From: Anthonomus grandis grandis
Lineage: Eukaryota > Arthropoda > Insecta > Coleoptera > Curculionidae
Assembly: GCF_022605725.1 (NCBI RefSeq)
Contig: NC_065554.1
Location: forward strand, 27,175,100 to 27,239,099
Reading direction: 5' to 3'
DNA: 64,000 nt
The notes beneath the pieces are model-generated. The model saw nothing but the letters and a program-made list of their open reading frames with translations. It had not been told where the DNA came from and did not search any database. Below, one piece after another: positions 31,145 through 43,000 of the stretch (its first letter is position 1; each line of letters begins with the position of its first letter). Position numbers and translations under genes: made by a program.

Positions 31145-33060
31145 AAGTAGGCAAGGAAAAAGGAAAACTATATACAATCTGGCTAAACTAGGATCCAACC
31201 AAACCTATTTAAAGACTTTTTCCAGGGAATTGGGAAAACAAAATATTCTGGAAATGTAATAAGTTAAAAGATTTTAAAAGTAACAAGAGTGTAAAATCAA
31301 GTATCATTCATATCCATTACTACCTGACTTATTATCATGCTCCAAGTTACAGAAATAACGAATATATAAAACTATTTCAGCCATTCTTGACTCTACTGTG
31401 CTTCTTTTTTCTATTTAATTTAAGACATAAAAAGAGAAACTCATCATGACTCTTCACAAATCTTCTGATCCGTGTTCTGAAAATATTGAATTAGTCAAAA
31501 TATTTTGGAATGGTGTATAAAATAAAAAAATTTATGTTTTTGGGCTGTTAATAGACTAAGTAAGCAAGACAAAAGGAAAATTATACTTGTGACTAACCTG
31601 GGATCTAATCAAAATTATTTAAAGGCCTTTTCCTGAGAATTGGGAAAACAATATATTCTGGAAATGTAATAAGTTTGAAGATTTTAAAAATGGCAAGAGT
31701 GTAAAATCAAATAGCATTCATATCCAATACTACTTGACTCATTATCATGCTCCAAGTTCCATAAATAACGAATATTTATAGTTACTTGAGTCCCTCTTAA
31801 CTATACTGAATTTCTTTATTCTATTTAATTTAAAATGTTGTACAATGGTGAATTAATGCTAAAGTGAAAAGTCAAATAGTGCTCACGTTCACAAATACTT
31901 GGCTCATCAGGGCTTTCCAAGAGAGCTTCATGTCTAATAACGCTGTTGAATCGTTTATTTATGTAACTGGCATGCATATAATTACCCAGGATTAGGATTG
32001 GTAAAATTAGAAAAATTGACTAAGCGAGCAAGAAAAAATGAAAATTGTAGCTTTAGATAAATTGGGATTTAACCAAAACTATATAAAGACCTTTGCCAGG
32101 GAATTAGGAAAACAATACATTCTGGAAATGCAATTATATAGGAGATTTTAAATGTAGCATCAGTGAAAAGTCAAATTGCATTCATACCCAATACTACCTG
32201 ACTTATTATGATGCTCCTATTTCTTGAAATAACGAATATATAGAATTATTTGAGTCCTTTTTGACTCTACTGTATTTCCCTCTTCTATTTAATTTAAGAC
32301 ATAAAAAAAAGAAAAACTTATTGTGACTCTCCATGATTATTCTGATCCGTATAATGTCTGAAAATACTGAATTACTTAAAATGTTTTGGAATGGTGAATA
32401 GATGGTGAAGTGAAAAGTCAAAAAGTGCTCAGGTTCATTAATACTTGGCTCATTAGGGCTTTCCAAGAGAGCTTCATGTCTAATAACGCTATATTATTAA
32501 TACATATAATAATACAATAATACATAATAATACATATAGAAAGATATTTTGTGACTGAGACTTAGAATTTTCATTTTTTCTCTAATAACGCTGTTTGAAT
32601 CATTTATTTATGTATTTGGCTTGCGTATAAATCTCCAGGCTTAGGAATAATAAAATTAGGAAAAATAGGAAAAAATTTATATGCTATTGGGCTGTTAATA
32701 GACTAAATAAGCAAGAAAAAAGGAAAATTATAATCGTTACTAACATAGGATCTAATCAAAACTATTTAAAGACCTTTTCCAGGGAATTGGGAAAACAATA
32801 TATTCTGGAAATGTAATTAGATAAGAGATGTTAAGAGTGGCATTAGTGGGAAGATAAATAGTGCTCATGTCCAGTGCTACCGAACTCATTATGAGGCTTC
32901 AAGATCTATAAATAACGAATATATAGAATTATTTGAGTCCTTTTTGACTTACCGTATTTCTTTCTTCTATTTAATTTAAGACACAGAAAGAAAGACTTAT
33001 CATGACCCCGTATGAAAATACTGAATTGCTCAAAATATTTTGGAATGATTAATAGATTTA
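31141..33060 (+). repeat. Tandem array of long units (about 0.4-0.7 kb)
   Basis: Unit starts GACTAAGTAGGCAAG (31141), GACTAAGTAAGCAAG (31556), GACTAAGCGAGCAAG (32018) and GACTAAATAAGCAAG (32700). Each is followed by GGAAAATTATA, AACTATTTAAAGACCTTTTC, CAGGGAATTGGGAAAACA, a CTGACTTATTATGATGCTCC-like segment and CTCTACTGTATTTC. Units differ in length through internal deletions. A related partial unit is at about 34260-34500. No gene is present. Confidence 0.8.
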
Positions 33061-33457
33061 AGAACTTGTAATTTTTCTATGTTCACTGATAATCTGTCTT
33101 TTACTGAATTGGAGTGTTAAATTTATGACAAGAGACATAATCTTAGCAAATTGACTTAATATGTAACCAATGTAACCTTTATACCCCTGAAATATTGACA
33201 AAGCACTTACCCAGTGCACATTTTCCCGAAAAATTTGACTAAGCATTTGTATAATGTAAGTGTTGTAGGTCAACACTTACATTGTTGATTAATCACGTGT
33301 GCCTTAACCCTGAAAACTTGACCAGAGGAATGGGTTATAGTGGATTAGGGCATGGCCAACTCCAACCCCACACTACCCTGGATGTTTGACAGGGATCTGA
33401 TCTACCCTGTTTGATGTTCAGAGTGTTCAGAGTGTCTGTTTGCAAAATTCTTAGACC

Positions 33458-33500
<43 letters not shown>

Positions 33501-34430
33501 TTATAGGCTTAAGAAGGCTGTAACATAAATATGGTTTATGTAATTTAAAATTTTTGTTAATATGTCGTTGTTTCCTCATTTTATCGCTATAACGTATGAA
33601 ACAGGAAAACAACTAAATTCTCTACAATTTACTTCTTAGGTGTCAACCCTCTAGTTTTTCCTAGAAAATCCACCAAAAGTTTTTGAGGTTATACTGAAAG
33701 AACTTTGGCTTGGGGTGCTTTTTAACATAAATCCATCCCCAGTAAAATAATAGCCAAGAAAGGTCAAATAATTTTCAGAAAAAGTGACTGAAGTCTTTCT
33801 ACAGGATTTCACTCTCTGTAAACCCTAAAATAACTCTTCCTTAAGTAAGTGGACTTTCCTTGGAAACCCTTTAACTTTTTCTAAAAAACCAATGAAATTG
33901 CCCTAAGAAGTTTTTGTCTGATGAACGTCTGCACCTCAGGACCTAGAGATATATTTCATAGATCAAATCCATCTTCAGGGATTACATGGAGTAAAAAATT
34001 ATTAAGAAAAGTTATGTAGTTTGTGTGTCTAATTTTGGTGAATTAATTATTTAGTACTGGGACACCTATACTATAAGATGAATGTGTAGGTCTAATGTCC
34101 TTTCGTTATATTTTAGTACATGAATATATAATGAATTCTATAGACTATAACCTTATAAATAATCGGTGTGTAACTCTAACTTTCCTTCGTTAATGAATTT
34201 TTAAATTAATGGCACACCTGCACTATTATCATCACGGGTAGTCCAAGGGCGTAGGCTCAATAATCATGAAATTTATAGAAGGACAAGCAAACTTGGACTA
34301 TGAGATTTTGTAGAATAACAAATATTATATAGAATTATGTAAGTCCTCCTTGACTCTACTAAATTTCATTCCTCTATTTAATTCAAGACTTCCAATGAGT
34401 CTTTTGATCCATGTCATCTGTGAAAATACT
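33061..34430. other. No gene; contains a run of 37 A
   Basis: An A homopolymer lies at 33462-33498. The preceding 160 bp (33300-33460) are less AT-rich and might be the body of a small retroposed RNA; I see no clear polymerase III boxes. The rest is AT-rich DNA with part of the long tandem unit from 34260 on. Confidence 0.4.
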
Positions 34431-35179
34431 GAATTACTCACAATATTTTCGAATGGTGATTAGATGTGAACTAGTGCTCACTTCCATTAGTACTACTTGG
34501 CTTATTATGGCTAGTGTAATTTTTTTATAACGTACCGCACTGGTTACCCATAATCCTGTGGGGTATTTAAAAAAAAAATTAACCATCCGCACGCTCGCTC
34601 TCGCCCAAAAAAGCCAATTACCGAAATAAATTCGAAAATTACAGGGACTCCGGGTTGAAATTTGTCCGACCACAATACCCTAATCAAGGGGGGGCCCCGG
34701 CTCTGCTTAAAAACGTGTAATTTCATTATCTTTTCATTCCGCTTCTGTGTCGCCCCCGGGCAAACAGTTTTTGCGTCCTCTGCCTCGTATGACACATCTA
34801 TTACACCCTTTCTGTTAGTTGTGTGCGCCTTTAATTTGATAGTTTTTCAAGGGTTTTAAAGACTTGTTAAAATACTAGTAGGTATTTTATCGCCAACCTC
34901 TTTTCATAGATATAAAAAGAAAATATGACATAATAACGGTCCGATATAAAGGAATAAAACCGACCTGCTTTCACTTTGATTTGATCACGTCCGATCCCCA
35001 AGTAGCCCCATCCTTGGGGTGCTATCCTGATGCCTTTAGGATATGGCCAATATAATTAAATAAGTTATAATAGGGCAGGAGGGGTTGCCTCGTAACTGGT
35101 GGTCACTACGTTTACCACACAGTTAATAGAATTTTGGTTAGTATATTTAGAATTTCATAATGAAGAATCCTTATACTTT
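34431..35179. other. Mixed unique sequence without a recognised gene
   Basis: A less AT-rich part at 34540-34800 carries overlapping frames on both strands (34434-34795 minus, 34662-34859 plus). None shows a known motif. Confidence 0.3.
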
Positions 35180-35835
35180 ATTTATTCATTCATATCTTTA
35201 AATAATTGGTACTACTTTAAATAATTTTGCATCTTTAAATAATTGGTACATCTTATTTTTATTATGAATGATCTTTAGTAAGTATTTTTGAGTAATAATC
35301 AATGGCTCTAATACATATTGACAAGAAGCCCCCCATGCCAAGATGCAATAGTCAAGTATAGACTCAACAGTAGCAGAATACATCATTTTTAACTTCATAA
35401 ACTTGCGCAACTGACAGAACTTGTAAATTAATTTCCTGATTTTGTTTGATATATACCGAACATGTGCCATTTTAGGTTAGAGTCCAGTATCACTCCAAGG
35501 TACTTGTATTCATCAACAGAAATAACTTCAAGTTGGCATTGGCACTGAGCAATATGTTGGCATTCATACTGATGAACTTTTAACTTTGTGACTTGGGATG
35601 AATTAGTCTTACCAACTGAAAAGTTCAGGAAAACTGACTTTCTGATATTGAGTGTTAAACAATGCTGAGCAAATCAGGCTTTTATATGTTTAAGTGCAGT
35701 TTCAGCTTTAATTTTTGCTTCAAGCCAAGTCTTGCCTGTCCCTGCTCCTCTTTTATTATCCCAAATAACCCATTTACATAAATTATAAATAGTACAGGGC
35801 CAAGCACCGTCCCCATAAAGCTGGAAAATAAAGGA
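35180..35835 (-). pseudogene. LINE reverse transcriptase relic
   Basis: From the high-coordinate side: GTVLGPVLFIIYVNGLF (the palm motif before the active site), a deletion that removed the FADD box, LNIRKSVFLNFSVGK, VDEYKYLGVILDSNLKW (thumb), then an open part of 90 codons with KIRKLIYKFCQLRKFMKLK and ESILDYCILAWGASCQYVLE. Order and motifs are those of CR1-like ORF2. At least three frame changes. Not functional. Confidence 0.8.
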
Positions 35836-37199
35836 ATTACGACTTAATGGTTGATCTAGACGGTCTCAGCTTCGGGTTTGCAAAAATTAGGTTGCTTTTA
35901 AAAGAAAATTGAATGCCCTTTTAAAAGATGTAGCGCAATATAAAAAATGTCAAGATCTGTGGTAATATGGCTACCTAAAAACAAAAATATATGGGTCCCA
36001 GGAGTTCGATAATTTATGGGTTTTAAACTTGAATTGAAGAAACAAAAAAAGCCGCCCTAACAAAGCTGCATTCAAAATAAGGGCAATAAAATCGCCTTAC
36101 TTCTTCCCTTGCCCTACCAATTGGTCTATTAGTGTAATAGAGTGTCGCCCTGGACCGTGTCCAGACTATGGAAAAGGGGCATTGGAGACAAATTGGGGTG
36201 AAAGATTACCCGGGCTGAGACGTTTATTTTTCTTGCGGATGTCCGACCCGAATTTTCTTTGGGACTCGAATAATCAGTCTCGGGGACTTAGGATGCAACA
36301 GGAGAAAGGGATTCGAACAGGTCATAATTTACTTCGGGTTTATTTTAAATATTTAAGGATTTTCTAACAAATGGTACTATTTTTTTCTTATAATTATGAT
36401 CTCTATACTCTAAAATATAATATTTTAAATCAGAATTTTTGAAAAGCTTTCATCAAAAATAAAACATTTTTCATCCCCCCACGTATCGAGGTCGATAAAA
36501 CGTAATAAATAGCTGTCAAACAAGCGGGGTATCATCAGTTAGTCGATGGTAATTTGCAGAACATCAATGTCCATTTTGCCGAACTTTTTCGCATGGAAAT
36601 TTACATAAACACGACGATTTATGATAGTGCTGATCTAGCTTTTTTTTAGTCATAGATTGATGCTAAAAACTGTTTAATTAAAATCCTATTTTATTTAATA
36701 TAACCGAATAAAATCCCCAAAAAAAAAACGTTTTCTTTTTCTTGCAATAGCTTTCCGATATCCACCACTTCCCTTGTGCCCCGGCCTCATCTAAGAGCGC
36801 CGGAGGGTTGTAAGGGGGGTCGAGGGTGGCAAGGGGGAGTCGCAATTTTTCTCGCGATGCACGTGACCAGAATAAGCGACCGTTCTCGATGTTTTTGTTT
36901 TGGGCAAAAAGGACGAGATCTTTCGGTATAAGGTCGATAGTGGATGCGGAAATAATTGGATTCTTTGGGTAATAGACGTTTAAAAGGGAGTCGCAGAGTC
37001 ATTGATTCTAGAGGAAAAAAGTGTCGGCACACCTTTCCTTCTCGAGAATGAATGATTTTTTTTGGACAATTTTTTATTAATTTTTCTTGTAAACAAAGTC
37101 TAAATTTCAATATAAACTATTCAACTTAAATATCTCAAAAGCCTCTAAGTTAATACTCTCAAGAATATTATCAGCCTAGGCTCTCTTAACCAATGGTAG
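35836..37199. other. No recognised gene; two less AT-rich islands
   Basis: Islands at about 36480-36640 and 36770-37040 are less AT-rich, the latter with GAGCGCCGGAGGG and CGAGGGTGGCAAGGGGG. Frames at 36182-36367 (plus) and 36787-37110 (minus) show no known motif. Possibly host noncoding DNA. Confidence 0.3.
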
Positions 37200-37430
37200 T
37201 CTACGAGCTGTCCACCAGATTTAACCAGCATTTTGTGCATTGATTTTGTGCTGGACTATGTTGCCATGCAGTGTGGTCATAGGGGCTATAGTATCCCAAA
37301 TCCAGGATGTCCAAAAAGAAACTTGACAACATGGGACTGCCAGGTAAATTTTGAATCGAGAGCGACACCACGGAAAGTAACAACGTCTTCCAGAGACTGT
37401 TGGCCATGACTACGATCTCTAATGAACATG
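37200..37430 (-). pseudogene. Short LINE thumb-domain relic
   Basis: In one minus frame: SLEDVVTFRGVALDSKFTW followed by QSHVVKF, which corresponds to the KFLGV.LD..L.W..H segment of LINE ORF2 thumbs. After that only short matches remain. It is weak but specific enough to note; the 68-codon frame at 37201-37407 is another frame of the same sequence. Confidence 0.5.
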
Positions 37431-37559
37431 AAAATTTGTGCTAAAATTAGGTGGTAACTTTAAGACAGTAGCTATTATTATAGTGGTGCTCTCTATGTCG
37501 CTAAGACAGATGTCTAAATTAATTTAAGTAGATTTTATTTTCTATTATTACGTAATGGT

Positions 37560-37830
37560 GAAACACTGAACGTCATTAGTCTGGAAGAAATATATCATTT
37601 GGAAGAAGTGCTGAATGCAATGGCGAAATGACAGTATGTATCAAATACATTTTTTATTGATTTCGACAGTGGGTATGGTGTGAAATACCTAAAAATATGC
37701 CACCATGGTTAATTATAAATAGGTACTAAATTTACAATGTTGAGTCGTATCTGATTCTCTAAATACAACTCGAAGTATTGGAATTAATCACTAAGTGCTG
37801 AATTCCGTGGTGGAATGGCAACATATTCTA
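37560..37830. repeat. Repeat family C, two units
   Basis: Units with GAAGTGCTGAATGCAATGGC (37604) and AAGTGCTGAATTCCGTGGTG (37793), followed by GAATGGCAACATATTC. The same motif pair recurs at 38.9, 42.7-43.0 and 44.1-48.3 kb. Confidence 0.7.
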
Positions 37831-37846
37831 AAGTTTATGTAGACTA

Positions 37847-38753
37847 TACAGAGTGTAAATAAATAGATGCGAAAAAATTCAGAGGCTGATTCTTAAGTAA
37901 ATTTTAAGAAAAAACCTCTTAATGAACGTATGTCCTAAAAGTCCTAACTTTGGAGATACCGGGTGGTAAATATTGAAGAAAAATATATGTTTTTTTACAA
38001 TACCTGTGAAACCCCTGTAGATATTTTAGTAATTTTTGGTATGCATTTTCTATGCATCAAAAAGCATTCTCTGAGGCTCCCTATTTTTTTTTAATTTGTA
38101 TCAGTGTCCGGTACTGAATATTAATGATTTAAGAAATCGAATCATTAATTCATATGCTGTAATTCAAAATTCTCCCGGAATTTTTTATCGGATTCGTCGA
38201 CAAATGCGGCGACGTATAGACTTGCGTAATAGCAGAGAGAGGTCATTTTCAACATTATTTTTCTTTCATTTGGTTTAAAACAAAAATGAGAATCACATCT
38301 AAACATTAATAATAAACACCTAATACATTTAGGTAGATGGATTTAATTTTTTTAATCGAATACGCAAGCTCGGACAAAAGAAAATCATGAGATCAAATTT
38401 GCTCAGAAATAAATGAGAATTACAAAAACAAAAAAAAAAGTGGCGTACCATATTTTCCATCAAAAATATTTAGCTTAAACCTTACACAAACGTCACTGGT
38501 ACAAATAAAAAAAATTAGTGAGCCTCAGAAAATGCCTTTTGATGCATAGAAAATGCATACCAAATTTTATTGGAATATACACAGGGTTTTTACAGGTATT
38601 ATAAAAAAAACATATATTTTTCTTTAATCTTTAGCACCCGGTATCTCAAAAGTTAGGACTTTTAGGACATACGTTCAAATAAAGTTTTTTTCTTAAAATT
38701 TACCCAAGAATTAGCCTCTGAATTTTTTCGCATCTATTTATTTACACCCTGTA
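37847..38753. mobile_element. Mariner-derived MITE with about 250-bp inverted ends
   Basis: Ends TACAGAGTGTAAATAAATAG on the left and its complement CTATTTATTTACACCCTGTA on the right, flanked by TA. The inverted repeats include CGTATGTCCTAAAAGTCCTA (37930) and its partner near 38655, and GGTATGCATTTTCTATGCAT (38039) and its partner near 38545. Total length is about 907 bp. The core carries the end of a transposase. Confidence 0.88.
38096..38275 (+). pseudogene. Transposase C-terminal remnant inside the MITE
   Basis: A 60-codon frame with INDLRNRIINSYAVIQNSPG and YRIRRQMRRRIDLRNSRE. It resembles the last helices of insect mariner-like transposases (V.DLR.RI..A...I....  R...RR...C). No catalytic residues are included. 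Confidence 0.6.
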
Positions 38754-38879
38754 TATAAAACTAGAAATAATTGAGTATATAGATTAACTAGAAATGTAAG
38801 TAATTTTTTTAAATAAACTTTGGGCCTTCTTTTCTGAGCAGGCAGTTAATGGATGCATATTTTCTGTTTTTATCACAGT

Positions 38880-39060
38880 GGTATTAAATTCAAAATTAAA
38901 CACCAAGGCAGTGCTGAAAGAAATGGCAAAATGGCAATATATACCAATTATTCATTGATTTTGACAGTGCATACGTAAATAAGTAAGATTTGGAATACCT
39001 GGAAACACACCCCCCTGATAAATTAGAAAAAAGGTACTGAATATACGATGTTGCAATAAA
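38880..39060. repeat. Repeat family C unit
   Basis: Contains GCAGTGCTGAAAGAAATGGC and GGCAATATATACCAA, then AAAAAAGGTACTGAATATACG, as in the other family C blocks. Confidence 0.55.
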
Positions 39061-39674
39061 ATGTCGTATTTTTGTGTTTTACGTCATGTTAATCACTTTT
39101 GTATTTTGTAAAAAACCTTTGATTGTATCAGAAATCAATTGAAAAAATAAAACAGTTGTTTTCATTCTTGTATTTAAAGACTCAAACTGTATTACAAAGC
39201 GCCCTCTACTAGTGACTAGTGTTATAAAAAAAAATTGCACCTCCCTATACCTAATTTCATATGGTTATTCTCGTTTACTTTCAAATTATTTAGGAAGATT
39301 GAAAATTAAATTAAAATTTCAGCGCCCTGTATCTCCGCAGCAAGGTATTTTCGGATATAGGTTTAAAGGAAGTTTTTTTTTTAATATTTTGACCAAAAGA
39401 ATAGGCCCTTAAATTTTTGTTGTTGCAATATTAACAACCTGTACTCTCTCAAAAGTTTTGTATTTTTTGGTTCCTAATATATGTATTATAATTTATATCT
39501 TATGTCCACATTTAAATGTATTTTTAGTATTTCATACTTTCTCAAGTTTTTCGTATTTCTTGATTTCTCTTATAATTTATATCTTATATCTACACTAATT
39601 TTTTTCTCTAATAAGTGGCTTTGTCAGCAACTATGTTATGATAATAAAGCTGTCTTTGACTTAGACTTTGACTA
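39061..39674 (+). mobile_element. Probable LINE 3' end
   Basis: The end has AACTATGTTATGATAATAAA, then GCTGTCTTTGACTTAGACTTTGAC, a polyA-signal-like AATAAA and a short CTTTGA-type repeated tail, as found at LINE 3' ends. A segment at 39180-39420 (GCGCCCTCTACTAG, CAGCGCCCTGTATCTCCGCA) is moderately complex and may derive from another element. The piggyBac element starts directly at the end of the tail. No open coding part is seen. Confidence 0.5.
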
Positions 39675-41898
39675 GGGTGGTGCGTCGCCGAGCGGAACAT
39701 AGGAAAACCTATGTAAATTTTAAGGGGGTCAATTATTGGCTTCCTTATTTGGCTTCTTTTATAGAAAAAATGTAGCATAACTTTTTGAAGAGACCAATCT
39801 GGCAAACCCTTGTGCAAAGTTTCAAAAAATTTTAATAAGCGAATCTAGAATTATTCAATTAAATGTAATTGCAAAATTAGCAAATTTTCGCTTCAGGTAA
39901 AGCCAAACAGGCACCAGTAAAATGAATATTGTCACTGACGTGAGGAAAAGTGTCAATAAATCAGTGACAGTCGATATTTGAAAACAAGTATGAATTATTC
40001 AATCGACGAAAAAATAGTCATAATTAAGTGGAAATTTTACCAGTGTCTACCGAATTAAGGGGTAAAAATGGGTTTATGTGGTCAGGTAAGAAAGGCGCAA
40101 TTCATCGTACACCAAAACGAAATCTGGTTTTGCATTTACCTGGAAACAAAAACGAAGCAAAACATATAACATCGGGAACTGAAGCTTGGAAATTATGTTT
40201 CACTGAAGAAAATTTCGATAAAATTACCCAATATACTAATAACGAGATCCAAGTTCAACGATTGAAATATTCAAATAAGAACGATGACTAAGATACTGAT
40301 GCACCTGTAACAGCATTGAACTCCAAGCACTTTTCGGGCTATTTTATTATGCCGGTGTTATGAAAATGGCCGGAGTTTTGACCAAGGAACTATTTGATAA
40401 AGACACAGGAATTCCAATATTCCGTGCTACCATGCCCGAGGCACGTTTCAGGTTTTTGATAGACTGTCTTCGCTTTGATGATAAGCAGTCCAGAGCTGAA
40501 AGAAAAGAAACTGATAAGCTTGCAGCTTTTCGAGAGGTATTTGAGAGGTCAATCGTCGTCAAAACCTATATACTCCTTCAGAATATATTACAATTGATGA
40601 ACAATTGGTTGGTTTTAGAGAGCGATATCCTTTTAAAATGTACATCCCTTCAAAGCCCAATAAATACGGAATCAAAATTGTATTGTCCTGTGATGCCAAA
40701 ACAGCTTTTGCACTTGATGCTGAAATTTATATAGGAGAAGGTTCCACACCAACTGATGTTTCTGTAGCTCAGTATTACTGTAATAAGCTAACCAGTTCTA
40801 TTCAAGGAACAAATAGCTACTTGACTATGGATAACTGGTTTACTTCTATTGAGACCGCGAAACATCTTTTGGAGAGGAAAATTACTATTGTTGGTACTGT
40901 GAGAAGAAATAAAAAAGAAATTTCTGAGTCGTTTTTGGAACTTAAAGAAAGGAATCAAAATTCTGCCATGTTTTGCTACAGTGGACATCTGACACTGTTA
41001 TCATACTGTCCAACCAAGAGTACTAAAAAAGCAGTAATTATGCTTTCGACAATGCACGAAAAAGGTGATGAGCCATTAACGATCAAGTTACCAGAAATTA
41101 TTCAGTTTTATAATTCTACAAAAGGAGGAGTGGATACTTTAGACCAGATGTGCCACACTTATTCTACTGGTAGAAAAACACGTCGCTGGCCATTATGTCT
41201 GTTTTATAATTTGTTGGATATTCTGGGATATAATTCAATGATTCTTTTGCGTGGCTCTGGTGAAGTGAATAAAGAAATTGTAAAGCACAGGAGAGAATAC
41301 CTCAAGAAGCTTGCCCTTGACCTGGTCAGACCGCACATGATGAGTCGTTTGGAAGCTCCAACTTTGAGGTGCGAACTCCGTGAAACTATATGTAGGGTCC
41401 TCAAAATAACCACTTCAGATGTAAGGTACTTAAGTACCTACTAGGCTTACAACAACAGTGGGTAGGTGTGTGCTTTGTCCCAGAAGAGAGGGTCGAAAAT
41501 CGAGAGTAAGCTGTACTGTATGCAAAAACTTCGTGTGTTTGCAACATCAAAAAAAAATATGCTCAGTGTGTGCCGCATGAACATTTTATTATGGATGTGC
41601 GTTAAAAGTGTTCTTAGAGACTCGATTTAAGTTATTATTTTTCTATAAGTGAATAAATTTTTCGTTTTTCTAAAATACGACGTGTTTTATTTTGGGTACG
41701 GTTGTACCCCTGTGTAGCAGATGCAGAGTCGGTAATAAGTGTAGCATTCCAGGGTTAAGAGTGCTGCCAGATTGGTCTCTTTAAAAAGTTATCTTACATT
41801 TTTTCTGTAAAATGTACAGGGAAGCCTGAAAATAATTAATCCCCTTAAAATTTACATGGGATTGCCTATATTCCACTCGGCGACGCGACGCACCACCC
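39675..41898 (+). mobile_element. piggyBac element with about 135-bp inverted ends
   Basis: The left end GGGTGGTGCGTCGCCGAGCG and the right end (complement GGGTGGTGCGTCGCGTCGCC) are inverted repeats that stay recognisable inward through ATGTAAATTTTAAGGGG, GGCTTC and AGAGACCAATCTGGCA, about 135 bp on each side (39675-39808 and 41763-41898). The right end has a GCGTC duplication. Total length about 2.2 kb, usual for the superfamily. The expected TTAA target duplication is not visible at these edges, so they may be one step off or the flanks have mutated. The transposase gene inside is broken. Confidence 0.88.
40028..41580 (+). pseudogene. piggyBac transposase, nearly complete but frameshifted
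   Basis: Block 1 (40028-40291): GKNGFMWSGKKGAIHRTPKR and LVLHLPGNKNEAK, the N-terminal domain. Block 2 (about 40310-40545): IELQALFGLFYYAGVMKMAG, DKDTGIPIFRATMPEARFRF, LRFDDKQSR. Block 3 (about 40570-41444): YITIDEQLVGFRERYPF with the first catalytic Asp (codon at 40596), LTMDNWFTSIETAKHLLE with the second (40830), GGVDTLDQMCHTY with the third (41133), then TRRWPLCLFYNLLDILGYNS. Block 4 ends at 41580 with CVLCPRREGRKSRVSC, TVCKNFVCLQHQ, the C-terminal cysteine-rich zinc domain. All three aspartates survive. Shifts near 40291-40310, 40545-40570 and 41440 separate the blocks, so it encodes no active enzyme. It would cut and paste DNA at TTAA sites. It is closer to the moth-type piggyBac than the 24-kb relic is. 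Confidence 0.93.
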
Positions 41899-42589
41899 GG
41901 TATAAGTTCATAATTATAATAAACTTCGATGAATAAACGCCATGAAGCGAAACGATACAACGTTGCCGCATCTTACACTCTTTTAATATAAAATTCTTAA
42001 AAACACACTGGTAATACCGTGAAAAATAATTGGATTACTGATGAATGCGGTTCTATTGGCAACGTTGTCGACAGATTCAGGTTTTAGAGTAAAATAAGTC
42101 TCGGCGATTCCTTAAACGGGGGTCCGAGCCAATTTGAAATATTTGAAATATGACCGGCGCTTTCGCCAATTATTAAGAATTATTTCAAATCGCACTGAGG
42201 TGCGGATTTGTTGTGTTGAAATATGCGCCTTCACCAATTGATTAGTATTATTATTTCAAATTGTCCCAGATATAGGTTTAAGGTTTCTTAGATTCACTCG
42301 CCTGGAATGTATATTATGCGATGTGATTTTATTAAATTTTGGTAGATGAGAACTTTGTGTTATTTGAGTGTTGAATGCGTATTTGGAAAGCGGTTTTGTT
42401 TTGTTTTATTTGGGTGGCATTTAGTGTTGTAATAAGATGAATACCGTGTGGATGTCTTTGTGCCTTTTATGTATTGCTATAAGTAAATTATGTTTAATTA
42501 CAGTTTGTTTTTTAGTCCAGGGGCTATACCGTGGTATGTACTACCACCCTGAAATACCAAAAAAAAAATTTAATTTTTCAAAGAATCGT
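41899..42589. other. No recognised gene
   Basis: Mixed composition with two segments carrying AAATATGACCGGCGCTTTCG and AAATATGCGCCTTCACCAAT that resemble each other (42146 and 42220), each near TTATTTCAAAT. This is a short local duplication. Nothing else is seen. Confidence 0.35.
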
Positions 42590-43000
42590 TGAATATAATG
42601 ACAAATATCTGCTAAAATAAGTTAGTAGGTTCTATTTCCTATTATTACGTAATATTGGAACACTGGATATTTGCCAGACTACTTACACAGCCACGTAGAC
42701 AGTCTGGAAAAATATATCATTGGAAAGAGGTGCTGAATGCAATGACGGAATGGCAAAATATACCAAATAAGTTAGTATACATAAATTCTTCGTCGATTTT
42801 GACAGTGCATACGTAAATAAGGGTTGGAAAAATGCCACCACGGTAATTTAAAAACAGGTATTAATTTGAAGATATTGGAATGACGAGTCGTATCAGATAC
42901 ACTATAGAGCTCATAGTGTTAGAATGATTGAATCAAGTGCTGAATTCCATGGCGGAATGGCAAAATATTTTGAAGTATAAAGTTTTTTCATCACAACTAC
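42590..43000. repeat. Repeat family C block
   Basis: Units with GAGGTGCTGAATGCAATGAC (42728) and AAGTGCTGAATTCCATGGCG (42937), with TGACAGTGCATACGTAAATA also shared with 38.97 kb. Confidence 0.75.

Noticed and set aside
33300..33498. A SINE ending in the run of 37 A
   Set aside because: I could not see convincing polymerase III A and B boxes or a target duplication.
34434..34859. Overlapping frames in a less AT-rich patch
   Set aside because: Open on several frames because stop codons are rarer in such sequence; no motif or homology seen.
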